DNA of 6,636 nucleotides from Bacillota bacterium (GTDB taxonomy: Bacteria; Bacillota; Clostridia; Lachnospirales; WQUN01), in NCBI GenBank assembly GCA_009782085.1, contig WQUN01000054.1:1-6636 (forward strand). The letters run 5' to 3'. Below are positions 1 to 5,758 of the stretch, piece after piece (position 1 is the first letter of the stretch; each line of letters opens with the position of its first letter). The notes beneath the pieces are model-generated. The model saw only the letters and a list, made by a program, of their open reading frames with translations, was not told the origin of the DNA and did not search any database. Both the position numbers and the translations under genes were made by a program.

Positions 1-612
1 GGCGTCCAGCCTGTTCTGACGCACCTGCACGTCGGAGCTGGCAAAGCAGAAATCGGAACTGGCGGCTGCCGCCCCTATCAGTTTTTGCAGTTTGGAAAGG
101 TGCTGATCCGGTGGTTGTTCAGGGTCCACGGCCTGTGTCTGGTCTTGTGTCTGGTCTAGTGTCTGGTCAGGTGTTATATCTTGCGTCTGATACGTTGTTG
201 TGTCTTGCGTCTGATACGTTGTTGTGTCTTGCGTCTGATACGTTGTTGTGTCTTGCGTCTGGTCTGTTATCTGATCGGTCGGCTGGTCCTGTGCCTGATC
301 CGGTGTTTGTTCCGGGGATTGGCCTGTGGATTGATCTGTGGATTGATCCGACGGTTGGTCTGTAATCTGATCTGGTGTCTGGGCTTGTGTTTGGTCAGGC
401 GTTTGTTCCGGCATCACATCCGTTGCCGCGCCCGCCGCGGGTTCCATGGACATTGCGGCCGCCGCCGGGTTCTCCGGCTGTAAATCGGCCGCCGCCAAGG
501 CGCTGGCGGGCAATGGCGTCATCGTCATAGCCATAGCCAGGACGACGCCTATAAACCGCTTGGCAAAATGGTTTTCCGGGCGTTTCTCTCGTTTTTTTAC
601 TCGGTGTTTCAC
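1..612 (-). CDS. Secreted Q/T/D/P-rich repeat protein, N-terminal part (runs off the left edge)
   Basis: I read 204 codons from a GTG start at 612 and see no stop before the window edge, so only the N-terminus is visible. The start is supported by an AGAGGGGA ribosome-binding sequence at 621-628, 8 nt away, and by an in-frame TGA just upstream. Residues 1-19 are strongly basic (KHRVKKREKR, AKR). Residues 20-38 are hydrophobic, and SALA at residues 37-40 gives a plausible signal peptidase I site before AAD. The mature part is Ala-rich, then residues 69-170 form a low-complexity tract of DQ, TPDQ, TDQ and TQDQ motifs, including three exact TTTYQTQD octads. From about residue 171 the composition becomes normal (LSKLQKLIGAAAASSDFCFASSDVQVRQNRLDA), suggesting a folded domain beginning at the left edge. 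I infer an exported surface or extracellular protein whose repeat acts as a spacer or stalk. I do not recognise the family, and the function is unknown. Confidence 0.8.
   Translation of the reverse strand, partial: MKHRVKKREKRPENHFAKRFIGVVLAMAMTMTPLPASALAAADLQPENPAAAAMSMEPAAGAATDVMPEQTPDQTQAQTPDQITDQPSDQSTDQSTGQSPEQTPDQAQDQPTDQITDQTQDTTTYQTQDTTTYQTQDTTTYQTQDITPDQTLDQTQDQTQAVDPEQPPDQHLSKLQKLIGAAAASSDFCFASSDVQVRQNRLDA
179..261 (-). repeat. Perfect 24-bp tandem repeat, about 3.5 copies, inside the exported-protein gene
   Basis: Three identical 24-bp units lie at 179-202, 203-226 and 227-250, followed by an 11-bp partial copy ending at 261. On the coding strand each unit encodes the octad TTTYQTQD. 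The unit length is a multiple of three, so gaining or losing copies keeps the reading frame. Flanking sequence carries shorter, diverged relatives (CAGAC, GACCAGACA) that encode DQT-type motifs. This suggests the perfect block is a recent expansion within an older degenerate repeat. Confidence 0.95.
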
Positions 613-620
613 AATTCAGT

Positions 621-628
621 TCCCCTCT
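621..628 (-). promoter_or_regulatory. Ribosome-binding site that decides the GTG start at 612
   Basis: On the minus strand AGAGGGGA lies 8 nt before the GTG codon. A TGA lies in frame between them, so no longer in-frame start is possible. The next internal ATG codons fall within the hydrophobic core of the signal peptide, which would remove its basic N-region. GTG is therefore clearly preferred. Confidence 0.75.
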
Positions 629-670
629 TTTCTTTTGATATTTCCTTGCGTTGTTGACCGCTTATGGACA

Positions 671-712
671 TTCCGCTCCGCATTTAATTTTATTTTTAAA
701 TGCCGCGCGGAA
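671..712 (-). promoter_or_regulatory. 42-nt imperfect hairpin in the leader
   Basis: The outer arms TTCCGC (671-676) and GCGGAA (707-712) and the inner arms GCATTTAA (680-687) and TTAAATGC (696-703) are exactly complementary. They are separated by a 3x3 internal loop and close on an 8-nt AT loop. The RNA would form 14 base pairs ending about 60 nt before the start codon. With no U-run after it, a role in translation control, RNA stability or protein binding is more likely than termination. Confidence 0.55.
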
Positions 713-800
713 CTGCCGCGATAGCTTGGTGACGGCCAATATTTGGAATGTAAGTCCCTAAACATCAACCGGTGCTGACATAATACCGGCGCTGCCGGAT

Positions 801-846
801 ATATTATGATATATTTGATCATAATATGAAAAAATGCTATCATATT
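801..846 (-). promoter_or_regulatory. Two overlapping palindromes at the promoter: candidate operator
   Basis: The first dyad has perfect 10-bp arms, ATATTATGAT (801-810) and ATCATAATAT (818-827), and covers the predicted transcription start. The second has 7-bp arms, AATATGA (823-829) and TCATATT (840-846), and is centred on the -10 box. The half-sites resemble each other (TCATAAT and TCATATT). The dyad centres, 814 and 834.5, are about 20.5 bp apart, close to two helical turns. This geometry suits two dimers of one repressor bound side by side on the same DNA face. The regulator is not in the window and its family cannot be named. Confidence 0.5.
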
Positions 847-862
847 TTGGAGTTTTTGTCAA
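834..862 (-). promoter_or_regulatory. Sigma-A-type promoter for the exported-protein gene
   Basis: On the minus strand a perfect -35 box TTGACA (862-857) is followed by a 17-bp spacer and a -10 box TAGCAT (839-834), which keeps the first T, the A at position 2 and the final AT. Transcription should start near 827. The next gene downstream is the exported protein at 612, and the tRNA terminator lies just upstream, so this promoter defines an independent transcript. Confidence 0.7.
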
Positions 863-964
863 TAAAGTGATATTTTTAATCAGAGCAACCGCATACGAAA
901 TTCGCTTGACGCCAATAACCTTGAGGGTTTTATCGAGTTTGCCAGGCCAGAAAACCCATCAGTT

Positions 965-1006
965 AAAAAAAAGAAATGCCGCAAACGCTTAATTTACGGC
1001 ATTTCT
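965..1006 (-). terminator. Intrinsic terminator of the tRNA transcript
   Basis: The 14-bp arms at 972-985 and 993-1006 pair fully with one G-U wobble, around a 7-nt loop. On the minus strand the stem is followed by eight consecutive T residues (972-965). It starts 14 nt after the 3' end of the tRNA. It separates the tRNA from the exported-protein gene to its left. Confidence 0.9.
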
Positions 1007-1019
1007 CAAAAATCATAGC

Positions 1020-1093
1020 TGGGCCCTCAGGGACTTGAACCCGGGACCGCCCGGTTATGAGCCGGATGCTCTGACCAACTGAGCTAAGGGCCC
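1020..1093 (-). tRNA. tRNA with anticodon CAU, probably tRNA-Ile2 (lysidine-modified) rather than tRNA-Met
   Basis: The 74-nt cloverleaf is clear: acceptor GGGCCCT with AGGGCCC, D-arm GCTC...GAGC with the AGTTGGTCA loop, anticodon stem TCCGG/CCGGG, loop CTCATAA, and T-loop TTCAAGT. The anticodon CAU lies at 1059-1057. The discriminator A is at 1020, and no CCA is encoded. The CU-CAU-AA loop and the C4-G69 and C5-G68 acceptor pairs match the features TilS uses to convert C34 to lysidine for reading AUA. Elongator Met tRNAs of Bacillota usually have a TTCATAC loop, and initiator tRNA features (three G-C pairs under the anticodon loop, C1-A72 type end) are absent. The T-stem CCGGG/CCCTG has one C-U mismatch at its second pair. 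It has its own promoter and terminator. The tRNA call is certain; the Ile2 assignment is likely. Confidence 0.9.
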
Positions 1094-1145
1094 AAACTTC
1101 CCTTCCTGAACATACGATTAACAATTTTTTATTATTTTAATACAC

Positions 1146-1174
1146 AGCATACTATGTTTTTGCTTCGTTGTCAA
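1146..1174 (-). promoter_or_regulatory. Promoter for the tRNA gene
   Basis: On the minus strand TTGACA (1174-1169), a 17-bp spacer and TATGCT (1151-1146) form a good sigma-A promoter with a start near 1139, about 46 nt before the mature tRNA. It lies just after the polC stop. The tRNA can therefore be transcribed independently, although no terminator separates it from polC and read-through is possible. Confidence 0.75.
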
Positions 1175-1186
1175 GTGTTTTTGACA
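1169..1186. repeat. Palindrome TGTCAA-N6-TTGACA between polC and the tRNA promoter
   Basis: The 6-bp arms at 1169-1174 and 1181-1186 are exact inverted copies, and the left arm is also the -35 box of the tRNA promoter. There is no T-run beside it in either direction, so it does not look like a polC terminator. It may be chance or a protein site over the -35 region. Confidence 0.4.
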
Positions 1187-1196
1187 GGCCCGCGCG

Positions 1197-4100
1197 TCAC
1201 GCGAACATGCCCTGGAACAGGCTTAGCTGGTTGGTCTCCGGCAGGCCGTCGAGGATGCGGTTTTTGCGCAGGAGTTCTATGACGGTCTTGTTGATCTTCG
1301 TGCGCTCCCGGAAATCCTCTATGGTAAAAAATTCACGTATGCCGCCGCCGTCCTCGCGGGCGGAGACGATGTTCTGGGCGACGTTGTCCCCGAGGCCCTG
1401 TATGGAGCAGAGCGGGGGGAGCAGGCCGTCTGGGGTGACGATGAATTTCTTCGCGGCGGATCTGTAGATATCCAGCTTTAAGAATTTGAGGCCCCGGGCG
1501 TACATCTCCAGGACCAGCTCCAGGACGGTGAGCGTGTTCCTGTCCTTGGCCCCGGCCTCCTTGCCCATGGCGTTTATGCGGGCGGCGGCGTCGGAGGCCA
1601 CGTCCGCGCCCCTGCACATCAGCTCGTAGTCAAAATCGGCCACTTTTTCGGAGAAGAGGGCGGCGTAGAAGCTGTAAGGGTGATGTATCTTGAAATACCC
1701 TATGCGCACGGTCATCATGACGTACGCGACGGCGTGGCCCTTGGGGAACATGTACTTGATCTTTTTGCAGGACTGTATATACCAGTCGGGCACGCCGGCG
1801 GCGCGCATCGTGGCCTCTTCCTCCGCCGTCAGGCCCCTGCCCTTGCGCACGTTCTCCATGATCTTGAAGGACGCCTTTTTCTCCACGCCCTTGTTCATCA
1901 GGTAGACCATGATGTCGTCGCGGGTGGGGATGATGTCCTTCAGCGCGGCCGTGCCGGATCTGATCAGTTCCTGGGCGTTGCCGAACCACACGTCCGTGCC
2001 GTGGGACAAGCCGGAGATGCGCACCAGCTCGGAGAACGTGGAGGGCTTTGTCTCCAGCAGCATGCCGCGGACAAAGCCGGTGCCGAACTCCGGCAATCCT
2101 AATGTGCCCGTTTTGCAGTTTATCTCCTCCGGGGTGACGCCCAACGCCTCCGTGGACGTGAACAGGGACAGGACGTCCCTGTCGCCCAGGTCCACCCCGC
2201 GGGGGTCGATGCCCGTGGAATCGTGCAGGGATCTGATGATGGTCGGCACGTCGTGCCCGAGGAGATCGAGCTTGAGGAGCCGCCCGTGGATCGAGTGATA
2301 GTCAAAATGGGTGGTCGTGATGTCCGAGGTCTCGTCGTTGGCGGGGCGCTGGACCGGGCAGAACTCGTAAATGCTGTGGTCCGACGGGAGGATCATGAGG
2401 CCGCCGGGGTGCTGGCCCGTGGTGCGCTTGATGCCGGTGCAGCCGGAGACGAGCCGGCTTATCTCGGCCCGGCTCGCGGATTTATTGCGCTCCTCCAGGT
2501 ATTTTTTTACAAAGCCGAAGGCCGTCTTGTCCGCTATGGTGCCGATGGTGCCGGCCTTGAACACGTTGCCCTTGCCGAAAAGCGTCTCCGCGTACGCGTG
2601 GGCCCTGGCCTGATACTCGCCCGAGAAATTGAGGTCTATGTCCGGCTCCTTGTCCCCGTCGAAACCCAGGAACGTCTCAAAGGGGATGTCATGGCCGTCC
2701 TTGTTCAGCGGGACGCCGCACACCGGGCACAGCCTGTCCGGCATATCGCAGCCGGAGCCGCCGGCGAACCTGAGGACCGCGTCCGAGGTGAAATCGGAGA
2801 ATTTGCAGCCGGGGCAGATATAGTGCGGCGGCATGGGGTTGACCTCCGTTATACCGGCCATCGTCGCCACAAATGAAGACCCCACGGAGCCGCGGGACCC
2901 CACCAGATACCCGTCCTCCATGGATTTTGACACGAGCTTCTGCGAGATGATGTACATGACGGCGAAGCCGTGTTTTATGATCGAGTCCAGTTCCTTCGCC
3001 AGGCGCTCCTTTATGATATCGGGCGGGTTTTCGCCGTAGATCTCCCGCACGCGCTCGCTGACAAGCCGCTCGAGCTGCTCGGCCGCCCCGTCGATCCTGG
3101 GCGGGTAGGTCTCGTCGGGGATGGGCCTGATGTCGTCAATCATGTCAGCGATCAGATTGGTGTTGGTCACGACGACCTCATATGACTTCTCCGCGCCGAG
3201 GTACTCGAATTCCTTCAGCATCTCGTCTGTCGTGCGCAGGTACAGCGGGGCCTGGTTGTCCGCGTCCTTGAAACCCTCGCTGGCCATGATTATCCGGCGG
3301 TAGACCTCGTCCTCGGGGTTTAGGAAATGCGCGTCGCACGTGGCCACGACGGGCTTGTTAAAGCGCTCGCCCAGGGCCGTTATCCTCCTGTTGATGTCCA
3401 TGAGCTCATCCGCGGAGCGCACGGTCCCCTCGCGCAGCATGAACCTGTTGTTGCCCACCGGCTGTATCTCAAAGTAATCATAAAACTCGGCCAGTTCGCG
3501 GATATACCGGTCCGGCTTATTGCCCAGGATGGCCCGGTAAAACTCGCCGGCTTCGCAGGCCGTGCCGATGATCAGGCCCTCCCTGAGGCGCAGGAAGGCG
3601 CTCTTGGGTATGCGCGGCCGCTTGGAATAAAACTCCAGGTGCGATCTGGAGATGAGCTCGTACAGATTGCGCAGGCCGGCCCGGTTCTTCGCCAGTATGA
3701 CCGCGTGGTAGCTCTGCCTGATCTTATTGACGTTCTGGGACGACAGCAGGTTTATCTCGCTCAGGGTGTTGATCCCCCTGCCATCCAGTATCTTCAGGCA
3801 TTTCAGCAGTATCTCCGCCGCCGCGCGGGCGTCGTCGGAGGCGCGGTGATGATTCTCGAGGCTGACCCCAAGATGCTCGGCCACCGTATTCAGTTTATGC
3901 CGCGTCAGCTCCGGGAAGAGCGCGCGTGAGAGCTCGACGGTGTCGAGCACGGGGTTTTCGATATCGTATTCCGCCGCGGATTCCAGGCGTTTCGCGGCGG
4001 CCAGGACAAAGCCCATGTCAAAGCCGGCGTTGTGCGCAACGAGCACGTCGGCCCCCGCGAACGCCAGGAATTCCGGCAGCGCCCGCGCGATATCCGGCGC

Positions 4101-5606
4101 GCCCGCGAGCATGGCGTCCGTTATGCCCGTCAGCGCCGTGATCTCCGCCGGCAACGAAACGCCGGGGTCCACATACCGCGAGAAGGTGTCCGTTATGACG
4201 CCGCCTCTTATCCTGACCGCGCCGATCTCAATTATTTTGTCGTTTTCCCGGGAGAGCCCCGTGGTCTCCAGGTCGAACACCGTATAACCCGTATCCAGCG
4301 GCAGGTTCCCCGCCATCTGCGCCACGGCCCCCAGATCGTCCACGATGTACGCTTCCATGCCGTAGATGACCTTAATGTCCTTTTTCGCGGCGTTCATGGC
4401 CTCCGGGAACGCCTGCGCGACGCCGTGGTCCGTTATGGCTATCGCGGTGTGGCCCCAGGATTTGGCGGCGTTTATTAGGTCCGTGGCGGAGCTGACGCCG
4501 TCCATGGAACTCATGTTGGTGTGCAGATGCAGCTCGACGCGCTTGCGCGGGGCGATGTCGGCGCGCTCGGATCCGCGCGCGGCCGGGCGTATCTCCGCGG
4601 CCATGACGTTCAGTTCGCCCGCGTATTCGTCATACTGCACCCTGCCCTTTATGAGCACGTTTTGGCCCAGGCGCAGCGCCCCGCCCAGGCGGCCCTCCGG
4701 CTCGTCCTTCGCGGTGAACGCCTTTACGGAGACCGCGCCGCCGCGGTCCTTTACGTCAAAGGTGACCAAGAGGCCGCCGCCGCGGGTCTCGCGGCTGTCC
4801 AGGGCGAATATCTCGCCCTCTATGTACACGATGTCGTCCTTCTCCGATTCTTCCAGCGCCTGCGAAAGCGACCGCGCCTGCCCGTTTAAGGCCGGATTGA
4901 GCTTGAGGCCGCCGCGCTTACCGGTTTTATTGTGTGCCGAGCCGGTTTTATCGTTCTGCGGCTTAGACGGCGCCTTTTCTTTCTTATCGGCTTTGCCGGC
5001 GGCGGCCGGCGGGTCCTCGGCGGCGGGGCCGGCCATGACTTCAGCCGCGGCGCCAGCCCTTGGATAAGCGGCCGCTCCCGGATCCTCTGATCCTATTGAA
5101 CCCTCAGCCCCCGCGAGCGCGAAGCGCGGGCCGCCCTCAAGCTGGCTGTCGAACAACCGCTGGATATAATCCTCCACGCCGGCCTTTTTCAGAAACGCCA
5201 GATTGTCCCTTTTGACGCGGGCCGTGAAACTGCCGCCGTCCAGGCGCGGGTCCGCGGCCTCCAGCGCCTTGAAGCAGACCGGGTGCGTCCGCCGGATGTC
5301 CTTCAGGCAGTGACGCCAGTAATCCGCCATAAAGCAGTCCGAATCGCCCCCGGCGTACCGTATGTCCAGCTCGACGGCGGACAAAAACGGCATGGCCTGC
5401 GCGACGGCGCTCCTCAGCTCGCGCAGGTAAGCCTCGTCCACGATCCGGCCCAGGCTCAGCCCCAGGCTCATGGCGCCGGTTTTTCCGTCCACCCTGACAT
5501 GGTTTACCCGGGCCTGCCCCAGGGCACTCAGCGCCGCCGGTGACAGCGGGATGTGGCTGAGCACCTCCGACAGCCTGGCGGCCGGCTGTTCCGTTTTCTG
5601 TATCAT
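1197..5606 (-). CDS. polC: DNA polymerase III alpha subunit, Gram-positive PolC type, with built-in 3'-5' exonuclease
   Basis: This is the replicative polymerase of Bacillota, adding dNTPs at the fork and proofreading, tethered to the beta clamp. The 1469 residues are near the usual 1430-1450. Order: N-terminal domain (1-160); an Ala/Pro then Lys-rich linker (165-250); OB fold (258-340); PHP domain beginning HLHTNMSSMDG (360-370) and ITDHG; an inserted DEDDh exonuclease with D445 and E447 in DLETTG, D530 in HNAGFD, H587 and D592; the rest of PHP (about 615-830); then the polymerase. Visible there are GSRGSVGSSF (903-912), a zinc site C931/C934/C960/C963, PDIDLNFSG with catalytic D989 and D991, TTGQHPGG (1062-1069) and KLDLLGHD with the third aspartate D1114. 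A helix-hairpin-helix lies near 1402-1417, and a C-terminal QLSLF clamp motif at 1460-1464. Two in-frame stops precede the ATG, so the start is firm, but the AAGGG ribosome site is weak and about 13 nt away. The gene is intact. Confidence 0.98.
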   Translation of the reverse strand: MIQKTEQPAARLSEVLSHIPLSPAALSALGQARVNHVRVDGKTGAMSLGLSLGRIVDEAYLRELRSAVAQAMPFLSAVELDIRYAGGDSDCFMADYWRHCLKDIRRTHPVCFKALEAADPRLDGGSFTARVKRDNLAFLKKAGVEDYIQRLFDSQLEGGPRFALAGAEGSIGSEDPGAAAYPRAGAAAEVMAGPAAEDPPAAAGKADKKEKAPSKPQNDKTGSAHNKTGKRGGLKLNPALNGQARSLSQALEESEKDDIVYIEGEIFALDSRETRGGGLLVTFDVKDRGGAVSVKAFTAKDEPEGRLGGALRLGQNVLIKGRVQYDEYAGELNVMAAEIRPAARGSERADIAPRKRVELHLHTNMSSMDGVSSATDLINAAKSWGHTAIAITDHGVAQAFPEAMNAAKKDIKVIYGMEAYIVDDLGAVAQMAGNLPLDTGYTVFDLETTGLSRENDKIIEIGAVRIRGGVITDTFSRYVDPGVSLPAEITALTGITDAMLAGAPDIARALPEFLAFAGADVLVAHNAGFDMGFVLAAAKRLESAAEYDIENPVLDTVELSRALFPELTRHKLNTVAEHLGVSLENHHRASDDARAAAEILLKCLKILDGRGINTLSEINLLSSQNVNKIRQSYHAVILAKNRAGLRNLYELISRSHLEFYSKRPRIPKSAFLRLREGLIIGTACEAGEFYRAILGNKPDRYIRELAEFYDYFEIQPVGNNRFMLREGTVRSADELMDINRRITALGERFNKPVVATCDAHFLNPEDEVYRRIIMASEGFKDADNQAPLYLRTTDEMLKEFEYLGAEKSYEVVVTNTNLIADMIDDIRPIPDETYPPRIDGAAEQLERLVSERVREIYGENPPDIIKERLAKELDSIIKHGFAVMYIISQKLVSKSMEDGYLVGSRGSVGSSFVATMAGITEVNPMPPHYICPGCKFSDFTSDAVLRFAGGSGCDMPDRLCPVCGVPLNKDGHDIPFETFLGFDGDKEPDIDLNFSGEYQARAHAYAETLFGKGNVFKAGTIGTIADKTAFGFVKKYLEERNKSASRAEISRLVSGCTGIKRTTGQHPGGLMILPSDHSIYEFCPVQRPANDETSDITTTHFDYHSIHGRLLKLDLLGHDVPTIIRSLHDSTGIDPRGVDLGDRDVLSLFTSTEALGVTPEEINCKTGTLGLPEFGTGFVRGMLLETKPSTFSELVRISGLSHGTDVWFGNAQELIRSGTAALKDIIPTRDDIMVYLMNKGVEKKASFKIMENVRKGRGLTAEEEATMRAAGVPDWYIQSCKKIKYMFPKGHAVAYVMMTVRIGYFKIHHPYSFYAALFSEKVADFDYELMCRGADVASDAAARINAMGKEAGAKDRNTLTVLELVLEMYARGLKFLKLDIYRSAAKKFIVTPDGLLPPLCSIQGLGDNVAQNIVSAREDGGGIREFFTIEDFRERTKINKTVIELLRKNRILDGLPETNQLSLFQGMFA

Positions 5607-5758
5607 AAGTTATCACAAGCCCTTTTTCATAACGTGAGTTCGACAGATTTTCTTTAACCAAATTCAGCAAAGCCGAGTTTTCGTCCTCCGTAGGGGCGGA
5701 CGCCGACATCGTTTGACAATGTACAACAGGGTTCCCTTAATATGTTTACATCGTCGTG
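5607..5758. other. Spacer between the recombinase fragment and polC; possible element boundary
   Basis: No complete gene lies here. It contains the palindrome AGGG-TT-CCCT (5728-5737) and a 7-bp direct repeat ACATCGT (5706-5712 and 5748-5754). A weak plus-strand promoter-like pair is also present, TTGACA (5713-5718) and TAATAT (5738-5743), with an over-long 19-bp spacer. I see no good minus-strand promoter for polC, so polC may be read from further upstream. A minus-strand ATG at 5709 opens a reading frame that enters polC in another frame. Its first 34 codons (MSASAPTEDEN..., LLNLVKENLSNSRYEKGLVIT) have no ribosome-binding site. Because the recombinase gene ends at 5759, one end of its former element may lie here, but I cannot identify an attachment site. 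Confidence 0.35.

Larger units (their letters stand above)
613..833 (-). other. Long structured 5' leader of the exported-protein gene
   Basis: This stretch lies between the predicted transcription start (about 827) and the GTG start at 612, giving an untranslated leader of roughly 215 nt. Reading leftwards it contains the palindrome at 801-827, a small GC hairpin (CCGGC-GCT-GCCGG, 786-798), the large imperfect hairpin at 671-712 and the ribosome-binding site at 621-628. No hairpin is followed by a U-run on the minus strand, so none is a simple intrinsic terminator. I do not recognise a known riboswitch class. A leader of this length suggests post-transcriptional control, but that is inference. 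Confidence 0.45.

Noticed and set aside
179..261. Short tandem repeat as a CRISPR array
   Set aside because: The units are directly adjacent with no unique spacers, and they lie in frame in a coding region.
111..483. Plus-strand frames with repeated LRLIRCCV and LASDTLLC units
   Set aside because: These are the complement of the 24-bp repeat in the minus-strand exported protein. The minus frame has a ribosome site, a signal peptide and a promoter.
616..843. 75-codon minus-strand reading frame in the leader, ending just before the GTG start at 612
   Set aside because: Its ATG lies upstream of the predicted transcription start and overlaps the promoter. It has no ribosome-binding site and its composition is not protein-like.
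772..957. Open minus-strand frame (GKLDKTLKVIGVKRISYAVALI...) between the tRNA terminator and the leader
   Set aside because: It has no ATG or GTG start near its beginning and no ribosome site, and it runs through the promoter and operator palindromes. It is probably a chance open frame, or at best an old remnant.
925..957. GGGTTTT...AAAACCC inverted repeat as a second terminator
   Set aside because: The loop is 19 nt and there is no T-run on either side in the right orientation. No gene ends there.
2223..2876. Long plus-strand frame (217 codons) inside polC
   Set aside because: It is antisense to conserved polymerase motifs of polC. Long antisense frames are expected from GC-rich codon use, and it shows no family resemblance or start signal.
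4366..5067. Plus-strand frame of 233 codons opposite the polC linker, OB fold and PHP start
   Set aside because: It mirrors polC coding sequence, is rich in Ser, Pro, Ala and Arg as expected of a shadow frame, and has no supporting signals.
5713..5743. Plus-strand promoter TTGACA...TAATAT
   Set aside because: The spacer is 19 bp, and it would transcribe antisense to the recombinase fragment with no plus-strand gene to serve. Kept only as a note under the spacer feature.
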